DNA from: Rhizobium sp. Q54
GTDB lineage: Bacteria > Pseudomonadota > Alphaproteobacteria > Rhizobiales > Beijerinckiaceae
Direction: 5' to 3'
Length of the DNA stretch: 43,432 nt
NCBI GenBank assembly: GCA_945903655.1
Contig: CAMDOY010000001.1
Coordinates: 1 to 43,432 of the forward strand
The notes below the pieces were generated by a model, which was not told the DNA's origin, did not search any database, and worked only from the letters and a program-made list of their open reading frames with translations. The position numbers were made by a program, and so were the translations under genes. Below, in pieces: positions 1 to 8,798 of the stretch; positions within the stretch are counted from its first letter, which is position 1; the number at the start of each line of letters is the position of its first letter.

Positions 1-477
1 CCCGGCCTCGCTCATTTTCATGGACCGTGCCTTCTTGGCGGCTTGGATGTCAGCCAGTTGCTTTTTGAGAACGATAATCTCCCGTTCTGCAATCTCAAGC
101 TTATGCATGGCTGCTATGTAGTGTCGTTTAAGTTCCTCGCAATCGGCAGGGATGAGGAAACCCGAAACATCTGATCCGACCTGAGCCGTAGCAGACGTGC
201 CTTTGACGAGTATTGAAATAGACATTGGGAGGCCTGGTACGCTTCGCAGTGCCTCCCACCCCTTTTGTTCTACGGCCCAACCAAAGAAGACATCCGCACT
301 GATTGATTGGCCCTGGGGTAGCTCGCCCTTGCGTTGTGCTTCAGTAATCCTGCTATGGATGCGTTGATAAGCTGTCCGGCGCCCGCGGCCGGGGAAAAGC
401 TCTTCCGCAACAAAATTGGCAGCTGCGGGTTTCGTTATGGTCGGTTGACCAATCTGGTAGACATCACGTCCTGCCAC
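1..477 (-). CDS. Unrecognised coiled-coil protein, N-terminal part, cut by left window edge
   Basis: A minus-strand frame opens after a TAG at 496-498 and stays open for 159 codons to position 1, so the C-terminus lies outside the window. The first usable start is GTG at 477, preceded by GGAG with 7 nt spacing; an internal ATG at 225 is less likely because the conserved-looking part begins earlier. The visible protein starts MAGRDVYQIGQPTITKP, has a central segment SADVFFGWAVEQKGWEAL, and ends in a charged heptad-like region (KLEIAEREIIVLKKQLADI) that should form a coiled coil. I do not recognise the family and assign no function. Base composition is clearly poorer in GC than in the genes to the right, and the gene lies directly beyond the 3' end of a tRNA gene, which suggests it belongs to an acquired element. 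This is inference; no integrase is visible. Confidence 0.6.
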   Translation of the reverse strand, partial: MAGRDVYQIGQPTITKPAAANFVAEELFPGRGRRTAYQRIHSRITEAQRKGELPQGQSISADVFFGWAVEQKGWEALRSVPGLPMSISILVKGTSATAQVGSDVSGFLIPADCEELKRHYIAAMHKLEIAEREIIVLKKQLADIQAAKKARSMKMSEAG

Positions 478-598
478 ACCATGTCTCCGTATTCCCTAGC
501 TTGCCATCAAGGGCAGCGCAGTTTGTGGGTTATTTTGTAGGTCAATCCATAATGCGCTTGTCTAAAATATTGATTTTATAGGTAAAATCTAAATTAGC

Positions 599-688
599 TG
601 GCGGAAGAGGTGGGATTCGAACCCACGGTGGGCTTTCACCCACGGCGGTTTTCAAGACCGCTGCCTTAAACCACTCGGCCACCCTTCC
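599..688 (-). tRNA. tRNA-Ser(UGA)
   Basis: The minus strand folds as a class II tRNA. The acceptor arm GGAAGGG pairs with CTCTTCC, followed by discriminator G and a genome-encoded CCA at 599-601. The anticodon loop is CTTGAAA, giving anticodon UGA, which reads UCA and other UCN serine codons. A long variable arm (GTGGG/CCCAC type) and the T-arm GGTTCGAATCC are intact. The 3' end faces the low-GC left edge, the side on which tRNA-targeting integrases insert DNA. Confidence 0.95.
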
Positions 689-698
689 AATGCTCTGC

Positions 699-727
699 TT
701 CTAAGGCCGGGGCGTGGGGCGCGTCAA
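699..727 (-). promoter_or_regulatory. Sigma70-type promoter of the tRNA-Ser gene
   Basis: On the minus strand TTGACG (722-727) and TTAGAA (699-704) are separated by exactly 17 nt. The predicted transcription start near 692 is a few bases before the mature tRNA 5' end at 688. Confidence 0.6.
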
Positions 728-760
728 CTGCGGGGGGAGTGTGGCGGGCGCCGAGGCCTC

Positions 761-787
761 AAAAGAAAACGCTGCCCCCATGGCGCG
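761..787 (-). terminator. Probable Rho-independent terminator of typA
   Basis: On the minus strand, CGCGCC and GGCAGCG can pair with one bulged A around the loop ATGGG, directly followed by TTTTCTTTT (761-769). It lies about 40 nt after the typA stop. A second small hairpin, CGCGAT-GCGA-ATCGCG at 784-799, partly overlaps and would compete with it. Confidence 0.5.
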
Positions 788-826
788 ATTCGCATCGCGA
801 CACGGCGGGGAGCGTCCAATCGTTGC

Positions 827-2647
827 TTACACCACTTCCTTCGCGCGCTCGGCGCGCTTGCGGTCGTTGGGGTCGAGGTGGGTCTTGCGCAGGCGGATGG
901 ACTTCGGGGTCACTTCCACGCGCTCGTCGTCCTCGATATAGGCCAGCGCCTGCTCGAGCGACATGCGGATCGGCGGGGTGAGGCGGACCGCCTCATCCTT
1001 GCTCTGGGTGCGGATGTTGGTCAGCTGCTTGCCCTTGAGCACGTTGATCTCGAGGTCGTTGTCGCGGGTATGCTCGCCCACGATCATGCCGCGATAGACC
1101 TTCCAGCCCGGCTCGATCATCATCGGGCCGCGATCTTCCAGCTTCCACATGGCGTAGGCCACGGCCTCGCCCTGGTCGTTGGAGATCAGCACGCCATTGC
1201 GGCGGCCCTGGATCTCGCCGCGATGGGGGGCGTACTCGTGGAACAGGCGGTTCATGATCGCCGTGCCCTTGGTGTCGGTCATCAACTCGCCCTGGTAGCC
1301 GATGAGGCCACGGGTGGGGCTGCGGAAGACCAGACGCAGGCGGTTGCCGCCCGACGGACGCATTTCCAGCATTTCGGCCTTGCGCTCGGCCATCTTCTGC
1401 ACGACGACGCCCGAGTGTTCCTCGTCCACGTCGATCACGACCTCTTCGATGGGCTCCATCAGGTTGCCCTCTTCGTCGCGCTGGTAGACGACGCGCGGAC
1501 GGGAGATCGAAAGCTCGAAGCCCTCGCGCCGCATGGTCTCGATGAGGATGCCCAGCTGCAATTCGCCGCGACCCGACACGATGAAAGCTTCGCCGGTGGG
1601 CGAGTCTTCCACGCGCAGGGCCACATTGCCCTCGGCCTCCTTGTAGAGGCGGGCGCGGATCATGCGGTTCGTCACCTTGTCGCCCTCGGTGCCCGCCAGC
1701 GGGCTATCATTGACCATGAAGGTCATGGAGAGGGTCGGGGGATCGATGGGCTGGGCCTGCAGGGGCACGGTCACGTCCAGCGCGCAGAGCGTGTCGGCCA
1801 CGTTGAACTTCACCAGACCCGCGATGGCCACGATGTCGCCGGCTTCCGCCTCGTCGATCGGCTGGCGCTCGACGCCGCGGAAGGCCAGGATCTTGGACAC
1901 GCGGCCCTGTTCGACCACCTTGCCCGTGCGGTCCAGCACCTTCACGGGCTGATTCGGCTTGACGGAGCCCGCGAAGACGCGGCCCGTGACCATGCGGCCG
2001 AGATAGGGATTGGCTTCGAGCAGGGTGCCGAGCAGGCGGAAGGAGCCTTCCTCAATTTTTGGCTCGGGCACATAGCGCAGCACGAGGTCGAAGAGCGCGG
2101 CCATGCCCTGATCCTGCGGACCTTCCGGCGCATCGGCGACCCAGCCGTGCTTGGCGGAGCCGTAGATGATGGGGAAGTCGAGCTGCTCGTCGGTGGCGTC
2201 GAGGGCGGCGAAGAGGTCGAACACCTCGTTGACCACTTCGGTCACGCGGGCGTCGGGGCGGTCCACCTTGTTGATGCAGACGATGGGCTTGAGGCCGATC
2301 TTGAGGGCCTTGCCGACCACGAACTTGGTCTGGGGCATGGGGCCTTCGGCCGCGTCCACCAGCACGATGGCGCTATCCACCATGGACAGGATGCGCTCCA
2401 CCTCGCCGCCGAAGTCGGCATGGCCAGGGGTGTCGACGATGTTGATGCGCACATCCTTCCACACGACCGAGGTCGCCTTGGCCAGAATGGTGATGCCGCG
2501 CTCCTTTTCCAGATCGTTGGAGTCCATGACGCGCTCGATGACGCGCTGGTTGTCGCGGAAAGCGCCGGACTGCTGGAGGAGACGGTCGACAAGAGTGGTC
2601 TTGCCGTGATCGACGTGCGCGATGATCGCGATATTGCGGAGCTTCAT
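827..2647 (-). CDS. typA: Translational GTPase TypA/BipA
   Basis: A 606-residue ribosome-binding GTPase of the EF-G-like family, important for ribosome assembly and growth under stress. All G motifs are present: G1 AHVDHGKTT (10-18), G2 threonine in ERGIT (about 53), G3 DTPGH (72-76), G4 NKVD (126-129) and G5 SAKHG. Elongation-factor domains and the TypA-specific C-terminal region follow, with typical family length. The start is set at the ATG at 2647 because the protein then begins MKLRNIAIIAHVDHGK, as in the family; ten additional upstream codons have no counterpart. A purine-rich AGAGAC precedes the start. It is transcribed away from the TAXI gene upstream and ends before a probable terminator. 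Confidence 0.97.
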   Translation of the reverse strand: MKLRNIAIIAHVDHGKTTLVDRLLQQSGAFRDNQRVIERVMDSNDLEKERGITILAKATSVVWKDVRINIVDTPGHADFGGEVERILSMVDSAIVLVDAAEGPMPQTKFVVGKALKIGLKPIVCINKVDRPDARVTEVVNEVFDLFAALDATDEQLDFPIIYGSAKHGWVADAPEGPQDQGMAALFDLVLRYVPEPKIEEGSFRLLGTLLEANPYLGRMVTGRVFAGSVKPNQPVKVLDRTGKVVEQGRVSKILAFRGVERQPIDEAEAGDIVAIAGLVKFNVADTLCALDVTVPLQAQPIDPPTLSMTFMVNDSPLAGTEGDKVTNRMIRARLYKEAEGNVALRVEDSPTGEAFIVSGRGELQLGILIETMRREGFELSISRPRVVYQRDEEGNLMEPIEEVVIDVDEEHSGVVVQKMAERKAEMLEMRPSGGNRLRLVFRSPTRGLIGYQGELMTDTKGTAIMNRLFHEYAPHRGEIQGRRNGVLISNDQGEAVAYAMWKLEDRGPMMIEPGWKVYRGMIVGEHTRDNDLEINVLKGKQLTNIRTQSKDEAVRLTPPIRMSLEQALAYIEDDERVEVTPKSIRLRKTHLDPNDRKRAERAKEVV

Positions 2648-2839
2648 CTGGGTCTCTTGGGTGAGGCGGCCCGTCACCTGACGAGCGGCAAAGCGTAGTC
2701 CTGCCCCGCCCTCATGACGGATGCGCGACAGACGCGGTGAAAAGGAAAACGCCGGGACTTTCCCCGGATTGCTGCGGTGCCATACAGCATAAAAGGAGAT
2801 TTGGGAATGGGGGGCGTGAAACGCAATGGCGGATAGGGC

Positions 2840-4162
2840 TTAACCCGCCAGAATCCTCGGCGTTTCAAACTTCGCAGCCATGCCCCCCGCTTCGATCTGC
2901 CGTCGCCGGTCGCGGATGGCGAGGCGCACCTGGTCGATGGCGAGGCCCAGCGCGGTGACCCGGTGGGTGTCGAGGTGACGCAGGGAGCCCGCCTCCAGCG
3001 CCTGCCCCAGAACCGTGTCGGCCTCACGCTCCAGTTCGTCGAGGCGGGCTGAGGAGGCGGCCTCCCGGGCGGTGGCCAGATGCTGCAGCAGGAGCTGCAT
3101 CAGCTCTTCGGAGCGGGCATGGTTGGCGGCGGTCATGCGGCTCGCCAGCGCGGCGGCGGCGGAGGCCAGAACGGACAGCAGCATCGCGCCTATGTAAATC
3201 AAATCGCTGTATTTATCAAGAAAGCTCTCCTCATCCCCATCCAGATAGGCGGCGGCGCCGGGATGGACGGGGAAGGCGGCGCTTTTCTCGGTCGAGGGCT
3301 CCTCCATGCGGTTGGCGAGCGGCGAGGCGGCGGCGATCAGGGGGCGCCGCGCGAAGAGCACCCGCACCATTTCGCCCACGGTTCCATCGGGGGCCTTGGT
3401 GCGCGCCACCAGCCTTGTGCTGACGCCGATGGTCTTGAGATCGGCGGCGGGACGGGGCGGATCGCCCCCGAAGGAGCCGAGCGGCACATCGGCGGGCTCG
3501 AAGGCGGGGAACCGCTGGGACAGGGCCTTGGCCTCCAGAATCGGCAGGAAGACCGGCGGCCCCTGGCCTGCGGCGGCCACATGCCCGACGATGTCGCCAA
3601 ATTCATTGGCCGTGGGATCGCCGACCGCCAGCAAGGCGTCGATGCGGCGCTCCGCCAGCGCCTGGGGCACCTCATCCGCCAGAAGCGCGACCTTGTGGGT
3701 CCCTGTCCGCGCGTCATACTGGGTGAGCACTGCGTCGAGCACCCGACCATTGGCCTCCCCGCCCGGGCGCGCCACGAGAACGCCGACGCTACGGCCCTTG
3801 AGATCGGGGATCCGTGCGATTCCCGACCCACCCGGCGCCATGATGATCACAGCGCTGCGATGCAGGATCAGCGCCGTCTCGCCCTGCTGGGGCATGGCGA
3901 TGTCGGTGCGCACCACCGCGAAATCCGCCGTCCCGTCGTCGATGGCGGCGGCGCTGGCGATGATGGTGTCGGCGGCGATGATGCGCAGGCGCAGCGGTTC
4001 ATGCTCGCGGGCCATGATCGAGGCCGCCGCCGCCATGAGGTGATGATCGGGACTGTCGCGTGTCACGGCCACGCGCGCCTGCGTCGGGCGCGACACATAC
4101 CAGAGGGACAGGGCGATCAGCGCCAGCCCCGCCGCAATCGCCGCGAAGAGATAACGGCCCAT
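2840..4162 (-). CDS. TAXI-family (TRAP-associated) membrane-anchored solute receptor
   Basis: A protein of about 440 residues with the periplasmic-binding fold of the TAXI family (TRAP-associated extracytoplasmic immunogenic proteins). An N-terminal hydrophobic anchor covers about residues 3-21. The binding domain has motifs such as IPDLKGRSVGV and a late second transmembrane helix (YIGAMLLSVLASAAAALAS), followed by a charged cytoplasmic tail of roughly 100 residues. Classical TAXI proteins are free periplasmic receptors, so the second helix and tail are unusual. No TRAP permease gene lies nearby, so partner and ligand are unknown. The start is uncertain: ATG at 4162 is used here, and an in-frame TTG at 4177 adds five residues. 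The argG gene lies 81 bp upstream on the same strand. Confidence 0.8.
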   Translation of the reverse strand: MGRYLFAAIAAGLALIALSLWYVSRPTQARVAVTRDSPDHHLMAAAASIMAREHEPLRLRIIAADTIIASAAAIDDGTADFAVVRTDIAMPQQGETALILHRSAVIIMAPGGSGIARIPDLKGRSVGVLVARPGGEANGRVLDAVLTQYDARTGTHKVALLADEVPQALAERRIDALLAVGDPTANEFGDIVGHVAAAGQGPPVFLPILEAKALSQRFPAFEPADVPLGSFGGDPPRPAADLKTIGVSTRLVARTKAPDGTVGEMVRVLFARRPLIAAASPLANRMEEPSTEKSAAFPVHPGAAAYLDGDEESFLDKYSDLIYIGAMLLSVLASAAAALASRMTAANHARSEELMQLLLQHLATAREAASSARLDELEREADTVLGQALEAGSLRHLDTHRVTALGLAIDQVRLAIRDRRRQIEAGGMAAKFETPRILAG

Positions 4163-4243
4163 TCCGCCCCCGGCCAAGGCGCCCCGCCCATCGGGGTCAC
4201 GCCATGGAAGATTCCGGGGGGCGGCTGTCGGTTCCCTTGGGCT

Positions 4244-5476
<1,233 letters not shown>

Positions 5477-5526
5477 GGATCGGAACTCGTCAGTGCGGGC
5501 CGGAGGCGGCCACGGTCGGGCCGGGA

Positions 5527-6228
5527 CTATAGATACGGATCGTCGCCGCGCAAGCCTTGCTTGTCGGGCTTGATCAGGATCTTGCGCAGCAAGGCGACGA
5601 TAATGAGGGTGAAAAGCCCCGCAAAGAGCACATCCGAGGGAAAATGCCCCCCGAAAGCGACCCGCATCACGCCGGTCAGCCCCCCCACGCCCAGCGCCAG
5701 GGCCACGGCGGGCAGACGCAGGGGGCCCGGGGCGAGGCTGGCGGGGGCGACGAGCCAGAAGGCGCCGGAGGTTTCCCCCGAGACGAAGGAGCAGTTCTTC
5801 ACGCAGGCGCCATCGGTCTTGTACCAAGGGCGGAATTCAAGCGGGCCGCCGAATTCCTGCACCTGCAGGGGGCGAGGCCGATCCCAGTGCTCCTTCAGGA
5901 TCGCATTGACGAGCAGCCCGGGCCCCAGAGCAAGGCCGAGCGCCAGAAACAGCACGCTGCGTCCGCGCGGCTGCAAGGCCTCTGGCCAAGGCAGATCGAA
6001 CCATCCGGCCACCCAGCCCAGGATCCAGGCCAGAAGGAAGAGGCCCATCACGACGACGGGGAGGAAGTAGAGGATGCCGCGCAAACCCCTCAAGCCATGC
6101 CCATTCCCGGCAAAACCGGTCGGCCCATGAAAAAACGCGGAGCCCATGAGGTCCAGCTCCGGCCACAGGGCGAACAGGACGCCCGTCAGCACAGTCAGAG
6201 CAAGCAGAGTGATCAGGGATCGACGCAA
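5527..6228 (-). CDS. PAP2-family membrane phosphatase
   Basis: A 233-residue integral membrane phosphatase of the PAP2/lipid phosphatase group, probably acting on a lipid phosphate or pyrophosphate at the periplasmic face. The three active-site motifs are in order: KEHWDRPRP (about 112-120), CSFVSGETSGAF (146-157) and MRVAFGGHFPSDV (188-200), with catalytic His195 and Asp199. The second motif has SGE instead of the common SGH, a variant I recognise from a PAP2 subgroup. Five or six hydrophobic segments surround the motifs. The start is taken at TTG 6228, which has a strong GGAGGT 6 nt upstream; a TTG at 6246 is the alternative. Exact substrate (for example undecaprenyl pyrophosphate or lipid A) cannot be told. 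Confidence 0.85.
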   Translation of the reverse strand: MRRSLITLLALTVLTGVLFALWPELDLMGSAFFHGPTGFAGNGHGLRGLRGILYFLPVVVMGLFLLAWILGWVAGWFDLPWPEALQPRGRSVLFLALGLALGPGLLVNAILKEHWDRPRPLQVQEFGGPLEFRPWYKTDGACVKNCSFVSGETSGAFWLVAPASLAPGPLRLPAVALALGVGGLTGVMRVAFGGHFPSDVLFAGLFTLIIVALLRKILIKPDKQGLRGDDPYL

Positions 6229-6342
6229 GGGATACCTCCAGCCCAACCCTTAGCTGAGAGCCGCGCGGGGCGAAAGCGCGAGCAGGGCTTGGGGCGCGCG
6301 CCGCGCCTCGTCACGGGCCGCCAGCGCTGGTAAGATAGCGCC

Positions 6343-7134
6343 ATGACGACAGCCCCCACCCTCTCCTCCGACGAGATCGAACGCTACGCCCGCCACATCG
6401 TCCTGCATGGCGTGGGCGGGCCCGGCCAACAGAAACTCAAGGCCGCCCGGGTGCTGGTGATCGGCGCGGGCGGGCTCGGCTCGCCGCTGATCCAGTATCT
6501 GGCGGCGGCAGGGGTCGGCGAGATCGGCGTGGTGGATGACGACACGGTTTCGCTGTCCAACCTGCAACGGCAGGTGCTGCACAGCACAGCCGACATCGGC
6601 CGCCTGAAGGTGGAGAGCGCGCGGGACGCCGTCGCGCGCCTCAACCCCCATGTGACCCTGACCATGCACCCCCTGCGGATCGAGCCCGCCAACGCCCGCG
6701 ACCTGGTGCGCGCCTATGACCTCATCGCCGACGGCTCCGACAATTTCGCCACGCGCTACGCGGTCTCGGACGCCTGCTTTTACGAATCCCGCCCGCTGGT
6801 GACCGCCGCCGTGGGCGCCTATGACGCTTCCCTCACCACCCTGCGCCCCTATGAGCGCGATGCGCAGGGCCGCCCCAACCCCACCTACCGCTGCCTCTTC
6901 CCCGAAGCCCCGCCCGCAGGCGCCGTCCCCGCCTGCGCGGAGGCTGGCGTGCTGGGCGCCCTGACCGGCGTCGTCGGCTCCATGATGGCGCTGGAGGTGC
7001 TGCGCGAACTCACGGGCTTTGGCGAGACGCTGGTGGGCCGCCTGCTGCTGGTGGACACCCGCGCCATGCGCTTCGAGACGATGACTTATGGGTGGGATCC
7101 GGGGAATGTGCTGAATGGGGAGGGGAGTGATTGA
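6343..7134 (+). CDS. moeB: MoeB/ThiF/HesA-family E1-like adenylyltransferase
   Basis: A 263-residue enzyme that adenylates the C-terminal glycine of a ubiquitin-like sulfur carrier such as MoaD or ThiS, for molybdopterin or thiazole synthesis. The Rossmann ATP site GAGGLGSP (about 42-49), the arginine-bearing SNLQRQVLH segment, the DGSDNFATRY motif and the candidate cysteine in PACAEAGVLG are present. The two CxxC zinc pairs of E. coli MoeB are not: only one cysteine remains in TYRCLF, and the C-terminus lacks any CxxC. It is therefore a zinc-less variant, and the choice between MoeB, ThiF or a broader MoeZ-like role is open. It stands alone with no molybdopterin genes beside it. Confidence 0.85.
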   Translation: MTTAPTLSSDEIERYARHIVLHGVGGPGQQKLKAARVLVIGAGGLGSPLIQYLAAAGVGEIGVVDDDTVSLSNLQRQVLHSTADIGRLKVESARDAVARLNPHVTLTMHPLRIEPANARDLVRAYDLIADGSDNFATRYAVSDACFYESRPLVTAAVGAYDASLTTLRPYERDAQGRPNPTYRCLFPEAPPAGAVPACAEAGVLGALTGVVGSMMALEVLRELTGFGETLVGRLLLVDTRAMRFETMTYGWDPGNVLNGEGSD

Positions 7135-7214
7135 AAAGACTTAATCTTTGCAATTGATTTTTCGATTTCCTCGCGTATTTTCCGGAAAACATTGCAGAAG
7201 CGCTGCTCATTCGT

Positions 7215-7249
7215 GAAGCGGAAGCTTCGGTTCGCATGCGGGAACCGAA
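7215..7249 (+). promoter_or_regulatory. Two overlapping RNA hairpins covering the ribosome-binding region of the next gene
   Basis: Hairpin A is GAAGC (7215-7219) with GCTTC (7224-7228). Hairpin B is TTCGGTTC (7226-7233) with GAACCGAA (7242-7249), a perfect 8 bp stem with loop GCATGCGG. They share 7226-7228 and so exclude each other. The ATG at 7250 follows stem B without a gap, and the only purine-rich ribosome-binding sequence (GGGAACCG) is in its right arm. The DNA form of B could equally be a dyad operator. Confidence 0.5.
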
Positions 7250-7732
7250 ATGGATATTCGCAAACTGATCCGCTCAGGAAAGACCATCAGGCACGCCGGG
7301 CAATGGGCTGTTGGAACCATGCCGCGAACCGCCTTCCCCCTGTCAAAATCAGGTGGCAAAGCCTATCGGCTGGGCAACAGGCATTGGCGTGTGGTCACGT
7401 TCGACGCCTGCGGTCTCAGTTGCCGCCTCTTGATCAATTCCCATCCCACCCTTTTTCAGTATCAGGCGATGCTGGGCGTGGAGTCTGGTGGAGACACGAA
7501 AGTGATTGTAAGCTTGGAATACCATCCAACGCACAAGCCATGGCATGCGCATGTCTGTTGCGATGACATCGCGTCTGTTCCTGCGGGGATCAAGCGCGGA
7601 CCCTGGTTCAAGGACCTGCATGCGGTCGGGACCAGACACCAACTGCCCTGTCCCAGCTCGGACGAGGCGGCGGTCCAACGTGCGGCGTCCTTCTTTCGAC
7701 TGGACCTGCATGAGGAAAGGGGGCTGGCATGA
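7250..7732 (+). CDS. Hypothetical protein, partner of DUF1828 protein
   Basis: A 160-residue soluble protein that I do not recognise. It starts MDIRKLIRSGKTIRHAG, has a central beta-rich region (KVIVSLEYHPTHKPWHAHVCCDD) with clustered His and Cys residues, and ends SFFRLDLHEERGLA. There is no signal peptide or membrane helix. Its TGA overlaps the ATG of the next gene by 4 bp (ATGA), so the two are translationally coupled and probably act together. Composition is visibly less GC-rich than in neighbouring genes, and the 115 bp upstream are AT-rich, which points to acquisition by transfer. A metal-binding role for the WHAH...CC cluster would be a guess. Confidence 0.7.
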   Translation: MDIRKLIRSGKTIRHAGQWAVGTMPRTAFPLSKSGGKAYRLGNRHWRVVTFDACGLSCRLLINSHPTLFQYQAMLGVESGGDTKVIVSLEYHPTHKPWHAHVCCDDIASVPAGIKRGPWFKDLHAVGTRHQLPCPSSDEAAVQRAASFFRLDLHEERGLA

Positions 7733-8169
7733 AAGAGGAACTTTGCAAGGCCTTTTGTCAGGATCTCGAAGTCGTCAAGGTGCCCGCAGGCCTGGCCGTT
7801 GGCACGGGCTTTCAAAAGAGCGACGGCGATCACATCGGATTTTACATCGTCGGCCCTGACGCGGCGGGCCATTATCGCGTGCAGGATGATGGGGCGACGG
7901 TCCCCTGGCTTGAAGCCTGCGGGGTGGATCTTGATCTGGAAAGTGGCGCTCCAGAGCTCCGCCAGATGCCGGCGGAATATGGCGTGTCCTTAGACGCAGA
8001 GACCTTCGAGATCACCAGCGAACCCATGGCCAGAAGCGCCGTCCCGAAAGCGGGCTTGCGCCTTGTCGCGGCTCTGTTGCGCTTGCAAGATTCCGATTTG
8101 ATGACCCATGAGCCCGCAGGTTCAAAATCGGGCGCGGAGTCGAAACGGGGGCTTCAGAAGGCAGGATAG
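7729..8169 (+). CDS. DUF1828-domain protein
   Basis: A 146-residue protein. Residues about 5-100 match the DUF1828 pattern as I know it: a hydrophobic FQKSDGDHIGFYIV strand, then GHYRVQDDGATVPWLEACGVDL. DUF1828 is an uncharacterised domain often found in phage, plasmid and island genes and sometimes fused to DUF1829, which is absent here. The C-terminal 30 residues are polar and low in complexity. It is coupled to the preceding unknown gene by a 4 bp overlap, has no further gene behind it on the strand for 80 bp, and shares that gene's lower GC content. Function is unknown. Confidence 0.7.
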   Translation: MKEELCKAFCQDLEVVKVPAGLAVGTGFQKSDGDHIGFYIVGPDAAGHYRVQDDGATVPWLEACGVDLDLESGAPELRQMPAEYGVSLDAETFEITSEPMARSAVPKAGLRLVAALLRLQDSDLMTHEPAGSKSGAESKRGLQKAG

Positions 8170-8188
8170 GGCGGCGTCCACTGCCCGG

Positions 8189-8217
8189 TTGCCGCTCCCC
8201 TCCCGCTGGTCTATCAA
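8189..8217 (+). promoter_or_regulatory. Candidate sigma70 promoter for the DUF1993-ridA unit
   Basis: TTGCCG (8189-8194) and TATCAA (8212-8217) are separated by 17 nt. The predicted start near 8224 leaves a leader of about 26 nt containing the strong ribosome-binding site GGGAGGG before ATG 8250. Confidence 0.45.
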
Positions 8218-8249
8218 TTATCGCCCAACGTTAACCCCCGGGAGGGAAC

Positions 8250-8768
8250 ATGTCGCTTCATTCAGTCTCGATCCCCGTCTTCGTGCAGATCCTCAACAGT
8301 TCGCAACAGATTCTTGACAAGGCCATCGCCCATTGCGCCGCCAAGAAGATCGATCAGGCGGCCCTGCTCAATGATCGCGTGTTCCCCGACATGTTCCCGC
8401 TGGTGCGCCAGTTCCAGTATATCGCCGACCATTCCTCGGGCGCCTGCCTGCGTCTGGCTGGCAAGGACGCGCCGGTTCCGCCACGCGAGGAGACCACCTT
8501 CGAAGCCTTGAAGGAGCGTCTCGCCAAGGCTCTGGCCATCGTCGAGTCGGTTTCGGCCGCCGATGTGGACGCCCATGCCAGCCAGGACATCACCTTCCCC
8601 ATGGGGCCCCGTCAGGTCACCATGCGCGGTCACGAATATCTCTTGCATTTCGTGATGCCGAACTTCTATTTCCACGCCACCACCGCTTACAACATCCTGC
8701 GCCATCGCGGCGTGGAGGTCGGCAAGCGTGACTTCCTCGGCGTGATGCCCGGCTTCCCCAAAGCCTGA
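8250..8768 (+). CDS. DUF1993 protein (DinB-like four-helix fold), paralogue A
   Basis: A 172-residue DUF1993 protein. This family is placed in the DinB/YfiT-like superfamily of four-helix, potentially metal-binding proteins, and its biochemical role is unknown. Family signatures are LDKAIAHCAAKK, RVFPDMFPLVRQFQYIAD near residues 44-60, FPMGPRQVTMRGHEYLLHF, and YFHATTAYNILRH-GVEVGKRDFLG at the end. The start ATG 8250 has GGGAGGG 4-5 nt upstream. ridA follows after 30 bp on the same strand, and a second DUF1993 gene lies in opposite orientation at 9207-9731; their C-termini are plainly homologous. Confidence 0.85.
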   Translation: MSLHSVSIPVFVQILNSSQQILDKAIAHCAAKKIDQAALLNDRVFPDMFPLVRQFQYIADHSSGACLRLAGKDAPVPPREETTFEALKERLAKALAIVESVSAADVDAHASQDITFPMGPRQVTMRGHEYLLHFVMPNFYFHATTAYNILRHRGVEVGKRDFLGVMPGFPKA

Positions 8769-8798
8769 CGTCAGCCCCAAGAGAGAAAGAGACATCCC

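Noticed and set aside
334..540. 68-codon plus-strand frame in the left-edge region
   Set aside because: It lies antisense to the longer left-edge minus-strand frame, has no good ribosome-binding site and a composition without protein-like features.
878..2698. Open plus-strand frame of 606 codons
   Set aside because: It is the antisense shadow of typA, with His/Ala/Gly-rich composition and no domain; typA on the other strand has all GTPase motifs.
5477..5827. N-terminal extension of argG by 117 codons
   Set aside because: The extension overlaps the PAP2 gene, is Arg/Pro-rich, and the family starts at MAQKDIKRVVLAYSGG (ATG 5476).
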